Shown here one piece after another: positions 16,766-26,888 of a stretch of 61,581 bases of DNA. Position numbers and translations under genes: made by a program. The notes beneath the pieces were generated by a model. The model saw nothing but the letters and a program-made list of their open reading frames with translations. It had not been told where the DNA came from and searched no databases. Within the stretch, counting starts at the first letter, position 1, and each line of letters opens with the position of its first letter. Location: positions 1 to 61,581 of the forward strand of contig CBDULZ010000020.1 of the NCBI GenBank assembly GCA_965368185.1, given 5' to 3'. The DNA is from Kriegella sp965368185. Its GTDB lineage: Bacteria > Bacteroidota > Bacteroidia > Flavobacteriales > Flavobacteriaceae.

Positions 16766-19700
16766 ATGAAGCTGGAAAAACAAGGATTATATCTCCCGGA
16801 ATTTGAACATGAGAATTGTGGTGCAGGGTTCATCTGTAGCCTGAAAGGAAAAAAGTCGAATGACATTATTCATAAGGCACTCGAAATATTGGATAAGCTA
16901 GAGCATCGCGGTGCAGTAAGTTCAGATGGGAAAACAGGTGACGGTGCCGGAATTTTGATAGATATTCCGCATGCCTTTTTTAATGATGTTTGTGATTTTG
17001 AATTACCGGAACCAGGTGAGTATGCCGTTGCCAATGTATTTTTACCAAAAAAAGAAAACCAACGTAACTATTGCTGTGAGGTGTTGGAAGAAAATATCAA
17101 AAAACAAGGGCTTCAACTATTGGGCTGGCGTGATGTACCTGTCAACAAATCAATCCCCGGGCGAGTCGCCATGGAAACCGAGCCATTTGTAAGACAGGTC
17201 TTTGTTGGTAAAGAGAACGCCGATCAAGATTACGCCCAATTCAACCTAAAGCTGTTCATAGCAAGAAAAGTAACGGAGCATACGGTTATCGCCTCGAAAC
17301 TTTCGGAAAGCAAATACTTCTACATTCCTAGTCTATCGACCAAGATTATCATATTCAAGGGGCTTTTAATGCCCAAAGATATCAGCCTTTATTATAAAGA
17401 TTTGATGGATCCCAGAGTGGTTACCCGATTAGCATTGGTTCACCAGCGTTTTTCCACCAACACATTCCCTACATGGGATTTGGCACAACCTTTTAGATAT
17501 ATGTGCCATAATGGAGAAATAAACACCTTGCGAGGCAATGTTTCCCGCATGCGTTCTAGGGAAGAACTTTTAAAGAGTGATTGGTTCGGCGATGAAATAA
17601 AGAATATTCTACCTATTATTTTGCCCGGGAAATCAGATTCTGCCACCATGGACATGGTCGTGGAGCTTTTATTGATGACCGGCCGTTCGTTGCCCGAGGT
17701 CATGATGATACTTGTACCCGAGGCCTGGGAGAAAAATCCGGAAATGTCAGAGGCTAAAAAAGCATTTTACGAGTATCACTCATGTATGATGGAGCCTTGG
17801 GACGGGCCTGCTTCCATTCCATTTACGGATGGAAATTATATCGGGGCCGTTTTAGACCGAAATGGTCTGCGACCTTCGCGATATTCAGTAACCAAAGATG
17901 GCAATGTTGTCATGTCATCAGAGACCGGTGTTTTAGAAATAGCTCCAGAAAATATAGAGCTACACGGAAGACTTGAGCCTGGTAAAATGTTCTTGGTCAA
18001 TATGGAAGAGGGACGTATCATTAACGATGAAGAAATCAAGGAAGAAATTGCCCAACGACACCCGTACAAAAAATGGCTTGATAAGAATTTGGTTCACCTT
18101 AGGGATATCCCCTATAACGATTGCCCATTATTTTTAGGGGAAGCTACCATTGAGAAACGGAAATCGGTCTTTGGGTACACCTTGGAAGATATAAATACGA
18201 TTATTCTTCCAATGGGAAAAACTGCCAAAGAACCTATTGGTTCAATGGGATCTGACACGCCTATTGCCGTGCTATCGGAACGTCCACAACTCCTCTATAA
18301 TTACTTTAAACAACTTTTCGCCCAAGTAACCAATCCACCTTTAGACGGTATTCGGGAAGAAATGATTACCGATATCAGCCTTACGCTGGGTAGCGACACC
18401 AACATTTTCGAGTCTTCCGAGCTACATTGTAGAAAGCTAAAGATTCAGAACCCTGTTATCTCAAAAGAAGACCTCGATAAAATCAAGAACTACGATGCGA
18501 GTCCCGACTATAAAGTAGTTTCGATTCCCATCCTTTATGAAATAAACAAAGGAAACAATGGTTTGGAAGAAGCTTTGGAAAGCATTCTCGATCAAGCATC
18601 AAAAGCCATAGACGAAGGAACCAATATCATCATATTGTCCGATAGGAGTGTCAGTAAAAAGATGGCTCCGATTCCCGCCCTTCTAGCTTGCTCTTTTGTA
18701 AATAGCGGTCTTCAAAGGTTGGGTAAAAGATCGAAATTAAGCATCATTATCGAATCTGCCGAACCGCGTGAAGTTCATCACTTTTGTCTATTGTTCGGGT
18801 TTGGCGCAAGTGCCATTAACCCTTATCTGGTTAATGAGATTATCGGTGAACAAATAGAAGAGCTTGACATTACCGAATACACCTTCGAAGAAGCCGTCAA
18901 GAATTACAACAAGGCAATTGGCAAGGGTATATTGAAGGTGATGAATAAAATTGGTATTTCTACCTTGAATTCGTACCGAGGGTCACAATTGTTCGAGTGT
19001 ATCGGTATAAACACAAAGGCAGTAGAAAAATACTTTCCCAACACCCCTACCAGAATAGAGGGTATCGGCTTGTATGAAATTGAAAAGGAAATTGCCAAGC
19101 GGCATGCAAAGGCCTTTTCCAAAGAAGAAATAGCCGCCAATCTCGATCTTGAAATTGGTGGGGAATATCGCTGGAGAAGAGATGGCGAGAAGCACATGTT
19201 CAATCCGCTATCTATTGCTAAACTTCAAAAAGCGGTACGCAGTAACGAACCGGAAACTTATAAGGAGTTTGCTGAAATGGTCAACGAGCAATCTAAAAAC
19301 CTTATGACCATCAGGGGGCTTTTCGAGTTTTCTAACTACGACCCCATTCCTTTGGAGGAAGTGGAACCGTGGACCGAAATTGTAAAGCGCTTTAAAACTG
19401 GTGCCATGTCTTATGGATCGATCAGTAAAGAAGCACACGAAAATCTAGCCATTGCCATGAACCGCATCGGCGGAAGAAGCAATTCTGGTGAAGGCGGTGA
19501 AGATGCAGACCGTTTTTACAAAAATGCATCCGGCGATTGGAGAAACAGCGCCATTAAACAAGTAGCTTCCGGTAGGTTCGGCGTTACTTCGAACTACCTG
19601 ACCAGTGCCAAGGAAATTCAAATAAAGATGGCCCAAGGGGCCAAACCCGGTGAAGGCGGCCAATTACCAGGACCTAAAGTAAATCCGGCCATTGCCAAGA

Positions 19701-21274
19701 CAAGAAATTCAACCCCTTACGTAGGTTTGATTTCCCCTCCTCCCCATCACGATATTTATTCGATCGAAGATTTATCACAATTGATTTTTGACTTGAAGTC
19801 AGCCAATCGTGAAGCACGTATCAATGTCAAATTGGTTTCTGAAGTCGGGGTAGGTACCGTTGCGGCGGGTGTCTCCAAAGCTAAAGCCGATGTAGTACTT
19901 ATCTCTGGTTTTGACGGAGGAACAGGAGCATCACCACTTACATCTTTGAAACATGCCGGGCTTCCTTGGGAACTTGGGGTTGCAGAGGCACAGCAAACAT
20001 TGGTACTGAACGACCTTAGAAATAGGATTGTATTGGAATGTGACGGTCAATTAAAAACTGGTCGAGACGTTGCGATAGCTTGTCTTTTAGGTGCTGAGGA
20101 ATTTGGTTTTGCAACAGCGCCCTTAGTGGCCTCTGGTTGTATCATGATGCGCGTGTGCCACTTGAATACCTGTCCCGTAGGTATCGCCACCCAAAACCCT
20201 GAATTACGCAAAAAATTCGAGGGCAAGCCAGAACATGTAGTTAACTACATGTATTTCGTTGCCCAGGAACTACGAAGCATCATGGCGCAATTAGGCTTTA
20301 GAACAGTCAATGAAATGGTCGGTCAAGTACAGAAACTTGATCGCAAAAAAGCCATTGAGCATTATAAGGCAGCAGGTATCGACCTTACGCCTATTTTATA
20401 TCAAGTAGATGTGCCGGCCGGTACCAAGTTTTACAACACCCAAAAACAGCAGCACGATGTACACGGATCTATTGAATTCGACATCATAGAAAAGGCACAT
20501 CCCGCATTGTTTAGAAAGGAAAAGATCACTTTAGATTTCCCTATTAAAAACACAGACAGGGCTGTAGGCGCCATCATGAGTAACGAAATTTCAAAGATTT
20601 ATGGAGCTGAAGGACTACCCGAAAACACGCTGAAACTTAATTTTACCGGTTCTGCTGGTCAAAGTTTTGGAGCCTTTGCCACAAAAGGGCTCACGATGAT
20701 TGTCAATGGAAACACCAATGATTACCTCGGGAAAGGGCTTTCAGGTGCAAAACTGGTCATCAAGGTTCCTTACAAGTCAACTTTAAAACCGGAAGAAAAC
20801 GTTATTACGGGCAATGTAACCTTATACGGAGCAACTTCGGGTGAGGCCTATATTAACGGTAAGGCAGGCGAGCGTTTCTGTGTACGTAATTCTGGAGCAA
20901 AGGCAGTAGTAGAGGGTATCGGAGATCATGGTTGCGAATATATGACTGGCGGTATTGCTGTCATTCTAGGAGCAGTAGGGCGTAATTTCGGGGCTGGAAT
21001 GAGCGGCGGAATCGCTTATGTATTCGATGAGCACAACACGTTCGTGAAAAAGTGCAATACAGAAAGCCTAAACCTATTGCCCGTCGATGAGGATAACGAC
21101 ATTGCAGAACTAAGGCAATTGATTGAGAATCATTACAATGCTACCCTTAGTCCACTAGCACAACGGATACTCGAATATTGGGAAGAATGTCTGCCCAAGT
21201 TCGTTAAGGTCTTCCCAGAAGAATATAAGCAGGCATTGATTCGTTTGGAAAAAGAAAAAATGGAAACTATATAA
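16766..21274 (+). CDS. gltB: Glutamate synthase large subunit
   Basis: This 1502-residue protein matches the usual length of the NADPH-type alpha subunit. After a short propeptide, C18 in HENCGAGF is the expected N-terminal nucleophile of the class II glutamine amidotransferase domain (to about residue 430). Next come the central domain, the FMN-binding synthase barrel (GAMSYGSISKEAHE near residue 880, PPPHHDIYSIEDL near 995) and a [3Fe-4S] site CIMMRVCHLNTCP near residue 1125. The C-terminal beta-helix (GAxSG repeats) ends the protein. It makes two glutamates from glutamine and 2-oxoglutarate with electrons from GltD. It is nine bases from gltD and in the same neighbourhood as the nitrate reductase, so this stretch serves nitrogen assimilation. 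Confidence 0.97.
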   Translation: MKLEKQGLYLPEFEHENCGAGFICSLKGKKSNDIIHKALEILDKLEHRGAVSSDGKTGDGAGILIDIPHAFFNDVCDFELPEPGEYAVANVFLPKKENQRNYCCEVLEENIKKQGLQLLGWRDVPVNKSIPGRVAMETEPFVRQVFVGKENADQDYAQFNLKLFIARKVTEHTVIASKLSESKYFYIPSLSTKIIIFKGLLMPKDISLYYKDLMDPRVVTRLALVHQRFSTNTFPTWDLAQPFRYMCHNGEINTLRGNVSRMRSREELLKSDWFGDEIKNILPIILPGKSDSATMDMVVELLLMTGRSLPEVMMILVPEAWEKNPEMSEAKKAFYEYHSCMMEPWDGPASIPFTDGNYIGAVLDRNGLRPSRYSVTKDGNVVMSSETGVLEIAPENIELHGRLEPGKMFLVNMEEGRIINDEEIKEEIAQRHPYKKWLDKNLVHLRDIPYNDCPLFLGEATIEKRKSVFGYTLEDINTIILPMGKTAKEPIGSMGSDTPIAVLSERPQLLYNYFKQLFAQVTNPPLDGIREEMITDISLTLGSDTNIFESSELHCRKLKIQNPVISKEDLDKIKNYDASPDYKVVSIPILYEINKGNNGLEEALESILDQASKAIDEGTNIIILSDRSVSKKMAPIPALLACSFVNSGLQRLGKRSKLSIIIESAEPREVHHFCLLFGFGASAINPYLVNEIIGEQIEELDITEYTFEEAVKNYNKAIGKGILKVMNKIGISTLNSYRGSQLFECIGINTKAVEKYFPNTPTRIEGIGLYEIEKEIAKRHAKAFSKEEIAANLDLEIGGEYRWRRDGEKHMFNPLSIAKLQKAVRSNEPETYKEFAEMVNEQSKNLMTIRGLFEFSNYDPIPLEEVEPWTEIVKRFKTGAMSYGSISKEAHENLAIAMNRIGGRSNSGEGGEDADRFYKNASGDWRNSAIKQVASGRFGVTSNYLTSAKEIQIKMAQGAKPGEGGQLPGPKVNPAIAKTRNSTPYVGLISPPPHHDIYSIEDLSQLIFDLKSANREARINVKLVSEVGVGTVAAGVSKAKADVVLISGFDGGTGASPLTSLKHAGLPWELGVAEAQQTLVLNDLRNRIVLECDGQLKTGRDVAIACLLGAEEFGFATAPLVASGCIMMRVCHLNTCPVGIATQNPELRKKFEGKPEHVVNYMYFVAQELRSIMAQLGFRTVNEMVGQVQKLDRKKAIEHYKAAGIDLTPILYQVDVPAGTKFYNTQKQQHDVHGSIEFDIIEKAHPALFRKEKITLDFPIKNTDRAVGAIMSNEISKIYGAEGLPENTLKLNFTGSAGQSFGAFATKGLTMIVNGNTNDYLGKGLSGAKLVIKVPYKSTLKPEENVITGNVTLYGATSGEAYINGKAGERFCVRNSGAKAVVEGIGDHGCEYMTGGIAVILGAVGRNFGAGMSGGIAYVFDEHNTFVKKCNTESLNLLPVDEDNDIAELRQLIENHYNATLSPLAQRILEYWEECLPKFVKVFPEEYKQALIRLEKEKMETI

Positions 21275-21282
21275 ATCGAGAA

Positions 21283-22749
21283 ATGGGAAAGATTACAGGA
21301 TTTTTGGAATTCGATAGAAAAGTAGAAGAATACGCCCCAGTAGAAGAAAGGGTGAAAAATTATAAAGAGTTTACACTTCCGATGAAGGAAACAGCTCTAA
21401 AGGAACAAGGTGCCCGTTGTATGGATTGCGGCATTCCGTTCTGTCATAGCGGCTGTCCCTTAGGCAATCTCATTCCTGATTTTAATGACGCTGTTTACCG
21501 CGGAAAATGGGACAAGGCGGCAAAAATTCTGCACGCGACCAATAACTTTCCAGAGTTCACCGGACGCTTATGCCCCGCACCTTGTGAAGAAGCCTGTGTT
21601 TTGGGTATTAACGAAGACCCTGTTTCTATTGAAAATATTGAAAAAAATATAGTGGAGACAGCCTTTAAAAACGGATGGGTTAAACCAAACCCACCAGCTA
21701 AAAGAACCGAAAAAAAGATAGCTATCGTCGGTTCAGGCCCAGCTGGTCTCGCAGCCGCGCAGCAACTAAATCGGGCAGGGCATTGGGTAACCGTTTTTGA
21801 ACGGGATGAAAAACCAGGTGGTTTGCTACGATACGGTATACCCGATTTTAAGATGGAAAAGCACATCATCGATCGAAGGTTGGCGGTATTGGAAGAGGAA
21901 GGTATCGAATTCAAATGCGGTGTACATGTTGGAAAAGATATTACCGGCGAGCAACTAAACTCAGACTTTGACGCGGTTGTTTTAAGTGGTGGTGCCACAG
22001 TACGAAGAAACCTTCCTATTAAAGGAGCAGATCTAAAGGGGGTGGTTCAAGCCATGGATTTTCTCGCACAGAACAACCGGCGTGTCGATGGTGTGAAAGA
22101 CTTGGGTGAAGAAATTAAGGCCACCGACAAAAATGTGATTGTAATCGGTGGTGGAGATACGGGGTCAGATTGTATCGGGACATCGTTTCGACATGGGGCC
22201 AAATCTGTTTCCAACTTTGAAATTTTAGGAAAGCCTACAACAGATCGTCCTGAAGGTCAACCATGGCCTTTTTGGCCTATGCGTTTGCGAACAAGCTCTT
22301 CACATAAAGAAGGTGCCGAACGTTTTTTTAGCATTTCTACTAAAGAATTCGTTGGAGATGAAAATGGAAATTTGAAGGGATTGATTACTGCTGAAGTAGA
22401 ATGGATAAAAGAGCCCGGAAAAGCTATGGTACTGAAAGAAGTCGAGGGTACCGAAAAGGAATGGAAATGTGAATTGGCACTTTTAGCCTTAGGCTTCACA
22501 GGATCTGAAATGACCCTTGCCGATCAGTTGGGCCTCGAAAAAGACCCAAGAACGAATATCAAGGCGTCGATTAAAGACTATATGACCAACGTTCCCGGTG
22601 TATTTGTTGCAGGTGACCAAAGAAGGGGCCAATCATTGATAGTTTGGGCCATTTCAGAGGGTCGTCAAGCAGCCTATCATGTGGACACCTATTTAATGGG
22701 ATCTTCTGAATTACCCCTAAAAGGTGAGGGCGATTTACCCAGGGTCTAA
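21283..22749 (+). CDS. gltD: Glutamate synthase small subunit
   Basis: This 488-residue protein has an N-terminal double [4Fe-4S] domain (CMDCGIPFCHSGCPLGN near residue 46, RLCPAPCEEAC near 94). An FAD-binding motif (VGSGPAGLAAAQQLNRAG near residue 148) and an NADPH-binding motif (VIGGGDTGSDCIGTS near 288) follow. It takes electrons from NADPH and passes them to GltB. It follows gltB by eight bases, and a strong terminator lies 35 bases after its stop. Confidence 0.96.
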   Translation: MGKITGFLEFDRKVEEYAPVEERVKNYKEFTLPMKETALKEQGARCMDCGIPFCHSGCPLGNLIPDFNDAVYRGKWDKAAKILHATNNFPEFTGRLCPAPCEEACVLGINEDPVSIENIEKNIVETAFKNGWVKPNPPAKRTEKKIAIVGSGPAGLAAAQQLNRAGHWVTVFERDEKPGGLLRYGIPDFKMEKHIIDRRLAVLEEEGIEFKCGVHVGKDITGEQLNSDFDAVVLSGGATVRRNLPIKGADLKGVVQAMDFLAQNNRRVDGVKDLGEEIKATDKNVIVIGGGDTGSDCIGTSFRHGAKSVSNFEILGKPTTDRPEGQPWPFWPMRLRTSSSHKEGAERFFSISTKEFVGDENGNLKGLITAEVEWIKEPGKAMVLKEVEGTEKEWKCELALLALGFTGSEMTLADQLGLEKDPRTNIKASIKDYMTNVPGVFVAGDQRRGQSLIVWAISEGRQAAYHVDTYLMGSSELPLKGEGDLPRV

Positions 22750-22783
22750 CGCCGATAACTATTTCATAATTGGAAATTATACG

Positions 22784-22817
22784 ATCCAACCCAGGAAAAT
22801 TGGGTTGGATTTTTTTT
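22784..22817 (+). terminator. Rho-independent terminator after gltBD
   Basis: A perfect 10-bp stem (ATCCAACCCA with TGGGTTGGAT) closes a 7-base loop and runs into eight T residues. It separates gltBD from the EamA transporter gene. Confidence 0.92.
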
Positions 22818-22860
22818 GCTCCTATGAATCGATTCCGTTCCCTAATTTTAAGCTGAGCCT

Positions 22861-23706
22861 ATGATTATTAGAAAAGTTCTTAACTACATGATTGTAAGTG
22901 CCCTGGCCTTTACACTAATGAACATTTCGGTGAAGCAACTTGCAGAGTACCATGTATATGAGATTGTTTTCTTTCGTGGTTTTGGTTCCCTAATGTTAAC
23001 CATGGGTATAATTTACCGGTTAAAACTCCCTGTACTCGGAAATAAAAGAAAACTATTGGTTCTACGAGCCTTGATAGGAACCGGTTCAATGACCTTGTTC
23101 TTTATGTCGCTAAAATATCTTTCTACAGGAACCGCCGTTTCACTGCGATATCTGGCACCCATATTTTCGGCTATTTTTGCCATCTTTATTCTAAAGGAAA
23201 AAATAAGGGCTCCCCAATGGTTGTTCTTTCTAATATCTTTTACCGGCGTTTTGGTATTAAAAGGGTTGGATATCAATGTCAGCACCATTGGTTTACTACT
23301 TATTCTCTCTGCAGCCGTTTTAAGTGGCTTGGTATACATTACAATCAGTAAAATTGGGAATAGTGACCATCCAGCTGTAATCATCAATTATTTTATGTTC
23401 ACGGCTACGGTATTTGGCGGATTGTTCGCGATACCCTATTGGAAAAATCCCATCGGCACCGATTGGTTCCTACTATCAGGTCTCGGTATTTTTGGTTTTA
23501 TAGGACAACTCTATATGACCAAGGCATTTCAAATAGCTGCCAATAACCTTGTAGCACCATTCAAATATCTCGAAGTACTTTTTACGGGCCTTATCGGTTT
23601 TATATGGTTAGGTGAGGCATATACCAAATGGAGTCTTTTGGGTATCATTTTAATTGTTCTTGGATTGGTATCGAATGTGATTTACAAGTCACGACAAAAC
23701 AAATAG
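22861..23706 (+). CDS. DMT (EamA) family transporter
   Basis: This 281-residue protein has ten hydrophobic helices in two EamA repeats. The first starts MIVSALAFTLMNISVKQLAE and the second contains SGLGIFGFIGQLYMTKAFQ and APFKYLEVLFTGLIGFIWLGE. The glutamate in that last segment is typical of the family. It is an inner-membrane exporter or importer of a small metabolite; the substrate is unknown. It lies alone after a terminator and ends 73 bases before the convergent sulfatase cluster, which begins the accessory region. Confidence 0.9.
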   Translation: MIIRKVLNYMIVSALAFTLMNISVKQLAEYHVYEIVFFRGFGSLMLTMGIIYRLKLPVLGNKRKLLVLRALIGTGSMTLFFMSLKYLSTGTAVSLRYLAPIFSAIFAIFILKEKIRAPQWLFFLISFTGVLVLKGLDINVSTIGLLLILSAAVLSGLVYITISKIGNSDHPAVIINYFMFTATVFGGLFAIPYWKNPIGTDWFLLSGLGIFGFIGQLYMTKAFQIAANNLVAPFKYLEVLFTGLIGFIWLGEAYTKWSLLGIILIVLGLVSNVIYKSRQNK

Positions 23707-23779
23707 CTAATGTTAAATCTAAAAGCTGAGAACCTAAAGGAATAATCATGTTGACCGATCAGCTGTAATATTTTCTAAA

Positions 23780-25234
23780 TCATAGTTTCCAACTTTCGCT
23801 TTCGGCCGTTATTTCCACATCCCACTCTTGCGATGGATTTGCATGATAATTGGGGTCATTATCCTTCACAGGAAAAGATTCCACTACCGCTTTTAACCGT
23901 TCAAAATTAATTTTACGCTCCTCTGTGTTTACGGCATCAATAATATTGTCTTCCTCATAGGGGTCAGTGGTTAAATCGAAGAATTTTTCCGCTTCTCGAT
24001 TCGAATCGATGTATAACTTATATTTTTCATTTCTAAGCACCCTATCCCTAAACTTATATTGGTTTTCGACACCGTTTTCAGTAAGCCGGGCGTTGTTGCC
24101 GCCACCCATTCCGAGAATCCACTCCCGTGCAGATTCGGTACTGTCTAGCAATACATTTTTAAAAGATTTGCCATCGATTACGTGTGATGCATTACCTTCA
24201 GACCATTCTTTTTTAGATGTGACTCCGGCAATATCTATAAACGTTGGAAGCATGTCGGTAAAATCGATAAGTGCATTCGATATCTGATTCGCTTTTACCT
24301 TTCCGGGCCAACTTACGATAAAGGGCTCACAAATTCCCTCTTCCGTAGTGCTCGCTTTGCCACCCTTTATTTTTCGCCCTTTATATGTGCCGAATATTCC
24401 TTTCGTCGAACCATTGTCCGTAGTAAATACAACCATAGTATTATTCAACAGGTCGTTTCTTCTTAACGCTTCTACCAATTCTCCGACGATTTTATCCGTA
24501 TAACGGACCATCGCTTTATGTTTGCCCAAATTGTCGGTTGCAGACTCATCGGGGGTGTTTACCAACGGAGTATGTGTCAAAGCCATAGGGTAATAAATGA
24601 ACATAGGGTCCTCTTTATTTTCCTGCATAAACTGAACAATAAAGTCGCGGAAAATATCGGGTCCAAAAGCATCGGTATAGGTCTTGCTACCCTCTTTTGT
24701 AAAAATATAAGGATTCCAATACCGTTCGGCACTAGCTTCTATACCTGCCTCATAGCCTGTCCACATACAAAACTCATCAAAACCGGCTTTGGTTAAAGCA
24801 TCAGGTTCTACCCTAAAATCATCGATCTGCCATTTACCGGCAACGCAGGTTTTATAACCCGCTCTTCTTATTTCTTGAACTAAGGAAGGATTTACCGTTT
24901 CATCATAATGAGCGCCACCGCCCCAACGAGGAACATCCCAATGATTTACCCAGCCGTGTCTAAAAGGATATTGTCCAGTCAATATGGTGACTCGAGACGG
25001 GGTGCATTGTGGCATGGAGTACACATTATTGAACAGCATTCCTGATTCGGCCAGCTTGTCGATGTTTGGCGTAACAATATCTTCCGCCCCGTAAGCGCTC
25101 ACCCATTCTTTTCCAAGATCGTCAACCAGAATAAATAAGATATTGGGGCGTCGGTTATCGGCAACTTTTGTTTTTACGGTCCCAGTACAACCCAAAAACA
25201 GCACTACGACAAATAACAAACAAGCTCTGTACAT
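23780..25234 (-). CDS. Type I sulfatase, lipoprotein (sulfatase 1)
   Basis: This 484-residue formylglycine-dependent sulfatase has a lipoprotein signal with lipid cysteine C16 (LFLGC). NILFILVDDLG near residue 31 carries the two metal aspartates, and the active-site motif C77-T-P-S-R is followed by LTGQYPFRHG. FTTDNGSTKG near residue 266 is the second half of the metal site. The cysteine must be converted to formylglycine; no maturation enzyme is encoded in the window. It should remove sulfate esters from a sugar in the periplasm or at the cell surface. It begins nine bases after sulfatase 2 and is the last gene of the - strand group. The substrate is unknown; the sequence is unlike sulfatases 2-4 outside the motifs. 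Confidence 0.93.
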   Translation of the reverse strand: MYRACLLFVVVLFLGCTGTVKTKVADNRRPNILFILVDDLGKEWVSAYGAEDIVTPNIDKLAESGMLFNNVYSMPQCTPSRVTILTGQYPFRHGWVNHWDVPRWGGGAHYDETVNPSLVQEIRRAGYKTCVAGKWQIDDFRVEPDALTKAGFDEFCMWTGYEAGIEASAERYWNPYIFTKEGSKTYTDAFGPDIFRDFIVQFMQENKEDPMFIYYPMALTHTPLVNTPDESATDNLGKHKAMVRYTDKIVGELVEALRRNDLLNNTMVVFTTDNGSTKGIFGTYKGRKIKGGKASTTEEGICEPFIVSWPGKVKANQISNALIDFTDMLPTFIDIAGVTSKKEWSEGNASHVIDGKSFKNVLLDSTESAREWILGMGGGNNARLTENGVENQYKFRDRVLRNEKYKLYIDSNREAEKFFDLTTDPYEEDNIIDAVNTEERKINFERLKAVVESFPVKDNDPNYHANPSQEWDVEITAESESWKL

Positions 25235-25243
25235 AAATTTTAT

Positions 25244-26785
25244 TTAGGATTTGTTCAACATTTTCTCGTAAATCTCCTGTAAAGACAACTTATCGTTCAT
25301 TGCTTTTTGGAGCTCCAAAAGATCGGCAAATAAAGTTTCGACCTTTTCGGAATACTCAGGGTTTGCCGCCAAATCATTCATTTCATTCGGATCATTTTCC
25401 ATATCGAATAAAAGTACCTTCTCTATTTTGGGATAGACTAAAAGTTTGAATCCGTCTTTCCGAATCATTCGTTGCACATTGATATAGGCTCCATATATTC
25501 CATCGTAATGACTTTTTTCCCGTTCACCTTTGATGATATCCATAAAGCTATTAAATTGTACATAATCGGGCCTATCAACGTTTGCCAACTCCAAAGTGGT
25601 TGCCATAATATCCTGTAAATAGACATCTTGATCTAAAAGCTTCCCTTTAGGAATGCCAGGGCCAACTACCATCATGGGTATACGTATACTATGGTCGAAC
25701 ATACTCTGCTTTCCGATGAGTCCGTGATGGCCCACGGAAAGCCCATGGTCTGCACCAAAAAAGATGTAGGTGTTATCTATTTTACCGCTAGCCTCCAAGG
25801 CATCGAGTATTTTTCCGATTTGCTCATCCATATGACTCAAAAGGGCATAATATTCTTGACGGTGCACCTTAACGGCATACTCGGTTCTTGGGAAAGGCGC
25901 CAAAGCCTCATCCCTAAGTCCTGGTGGATTACCCATATCGTCTTTATAAGGATATTCGGGCAAGAAATTTTCAGGAACTTTGATGTCTTCCAAAGGATAC
26001 ATATCTAAAAACCGTTGCGGAGCCTGTCTCGGGTCATGGGTGGCGTTAAAAGCCAAATACATAAAGAACGGATCCTCTTTTTGTTTCGCCGATTCAATAA
26101 AGGACAGGGCATCATCGCGCACCACCTCACTCCAATGCGTTCCACCTTCCCAAAAACCACCCTGTAACGTATCGGTGGGCGACCACTCTGTGTCATCCGG
26201 GCCGGTTGGCCGACCATAACCTACAGGCATGTAGTCGTTCCAATCTTTCATATCACCCGATTCTTCTTTCCACTTTTTTATACCAGCCCCCAATTTGTTT
26301 GCATGGTCTCTAGGCATTCCCGGGCGTATATGTTGTGCCTCATTAAAAATGGTATCGGCCGGAGCCTGCACATGCCATTTTCCTGTCATATAGGTGTCAT
26401 AGCCCTGCTTCTCCAACAATCTGCTCCATGTTTGATTTAAGGCGGTTGTATCTCCTTTTGCCCATTCCTCACTTTTCTCCTGGGCATTCCAAATATAAGA
26501 GCCAGAAATTATCATAGCCCGCGACGCCACACAGATAGCCCCATTCCACCCCCCCATATTGTAGGCATGGGTAAATGAAGTCCCTCCGTTAACCAATCTG
26601 TCTAAATTTGGGGTATGAACATCGTCGAAACCGAGTGCCCTAACACTTTCAAAGGTCTGATCATCGGCAAACAAAAAAACAAAATTGGGCTTTTCCGTTG
26701 CTTTGCCATCCTTTTCCGAACCGGAAGGCTTACAAGAAGTGACAAGCAATACCAAAAGCGCGGCAAGTAAATGTGTTATTTTCAT
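25244..26785 (-). CDS. Type I sulfatase, lipoprotein (sulfatase 2, CVASR motif)
   Basis: This 513-residue protein has lipid cysteine C18 (VTSC). FLFADDQTFESVRALG gives the metal aspartates, and the formylglycine motif is C85-V-A-S-R, with alanine in place of the usual proline. That form is seen in a subset of type I sulfatases. FFGADHGLSVGHHGLIGKQS near residue 345 is the second metal and substrate segment. It resembles the choline-sulfatase/iduronate-2-sulfatase side of the family rather than arylsulfatase A. It is nine bases ahead of sulfatase 1 and should act outside the cytoplasm on a sulfated sugar. Confidence 0.92.
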   Translation of the reverse strand: MKITHLLAALLVLLVTSCKPSGSEKDGKATEKPNFVFLFADDQTFESVRALGFDDVHTPNLDRLVNGGTSFTHAYNMGGWNGAICVASRAMIISGSYIWNAQEKSEEWAKGDTTALNQTWSRLLEKQGYDTYMTGKWHVQAPADTIFNEAQHIRPGMPRDHANKLGAGIKKWKEESGDMKDWNDYMPVGYGRPTGPDDTEWSPTDTLQGGFWEGGTHWSEVVRDDALSFIESAKQKEDPFFMYLAFNATHDPRQAPQRFLDMYPLEDIKVPENFLPEYPYKDDMGNPPGLRDEALAPFPRTEYAVKVHRQEYYALLSHMDEQIGKILDALEASGKIDNTYIFFGADHGLSVGHHGLIGKQSMFDHSIRIPMMVVGPGIPKGKLLDQDVYLQDIMATTLELANVDRPDYVQFNSFMDIIKGEREKSHYDGIYGAYINVQRMIRKDGFKLLVYPKIEKVLLFDMENDPNEMNDLAANPEYSEKVETLFADLLELQKAMNDKLSLQEIYEKMLNKS

Positions 26786-26888
26786 AAATGTTCTTTTTTG
26801 TAATTAAAGGTGTCTGAATAATTTTTAAAAAATCGCCAATTTACAACATGTGTCGGCGAATGAAATCGCTTATTTGATTGCCTCCATG

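Noticed and set aside
23707..23779. Terminator between the EamA gene and the sulfatase cluster
   Set aside because: AGCTGA and TCAGCT arms exist but are more than 20 bases apart with no T run, so I do not call it.
25244..26785. Choline-sulfatase
   Set aside because: The protein is a lipoprotein in a SusCD locus without betaine genes. Similarity is only at the superfamily level.
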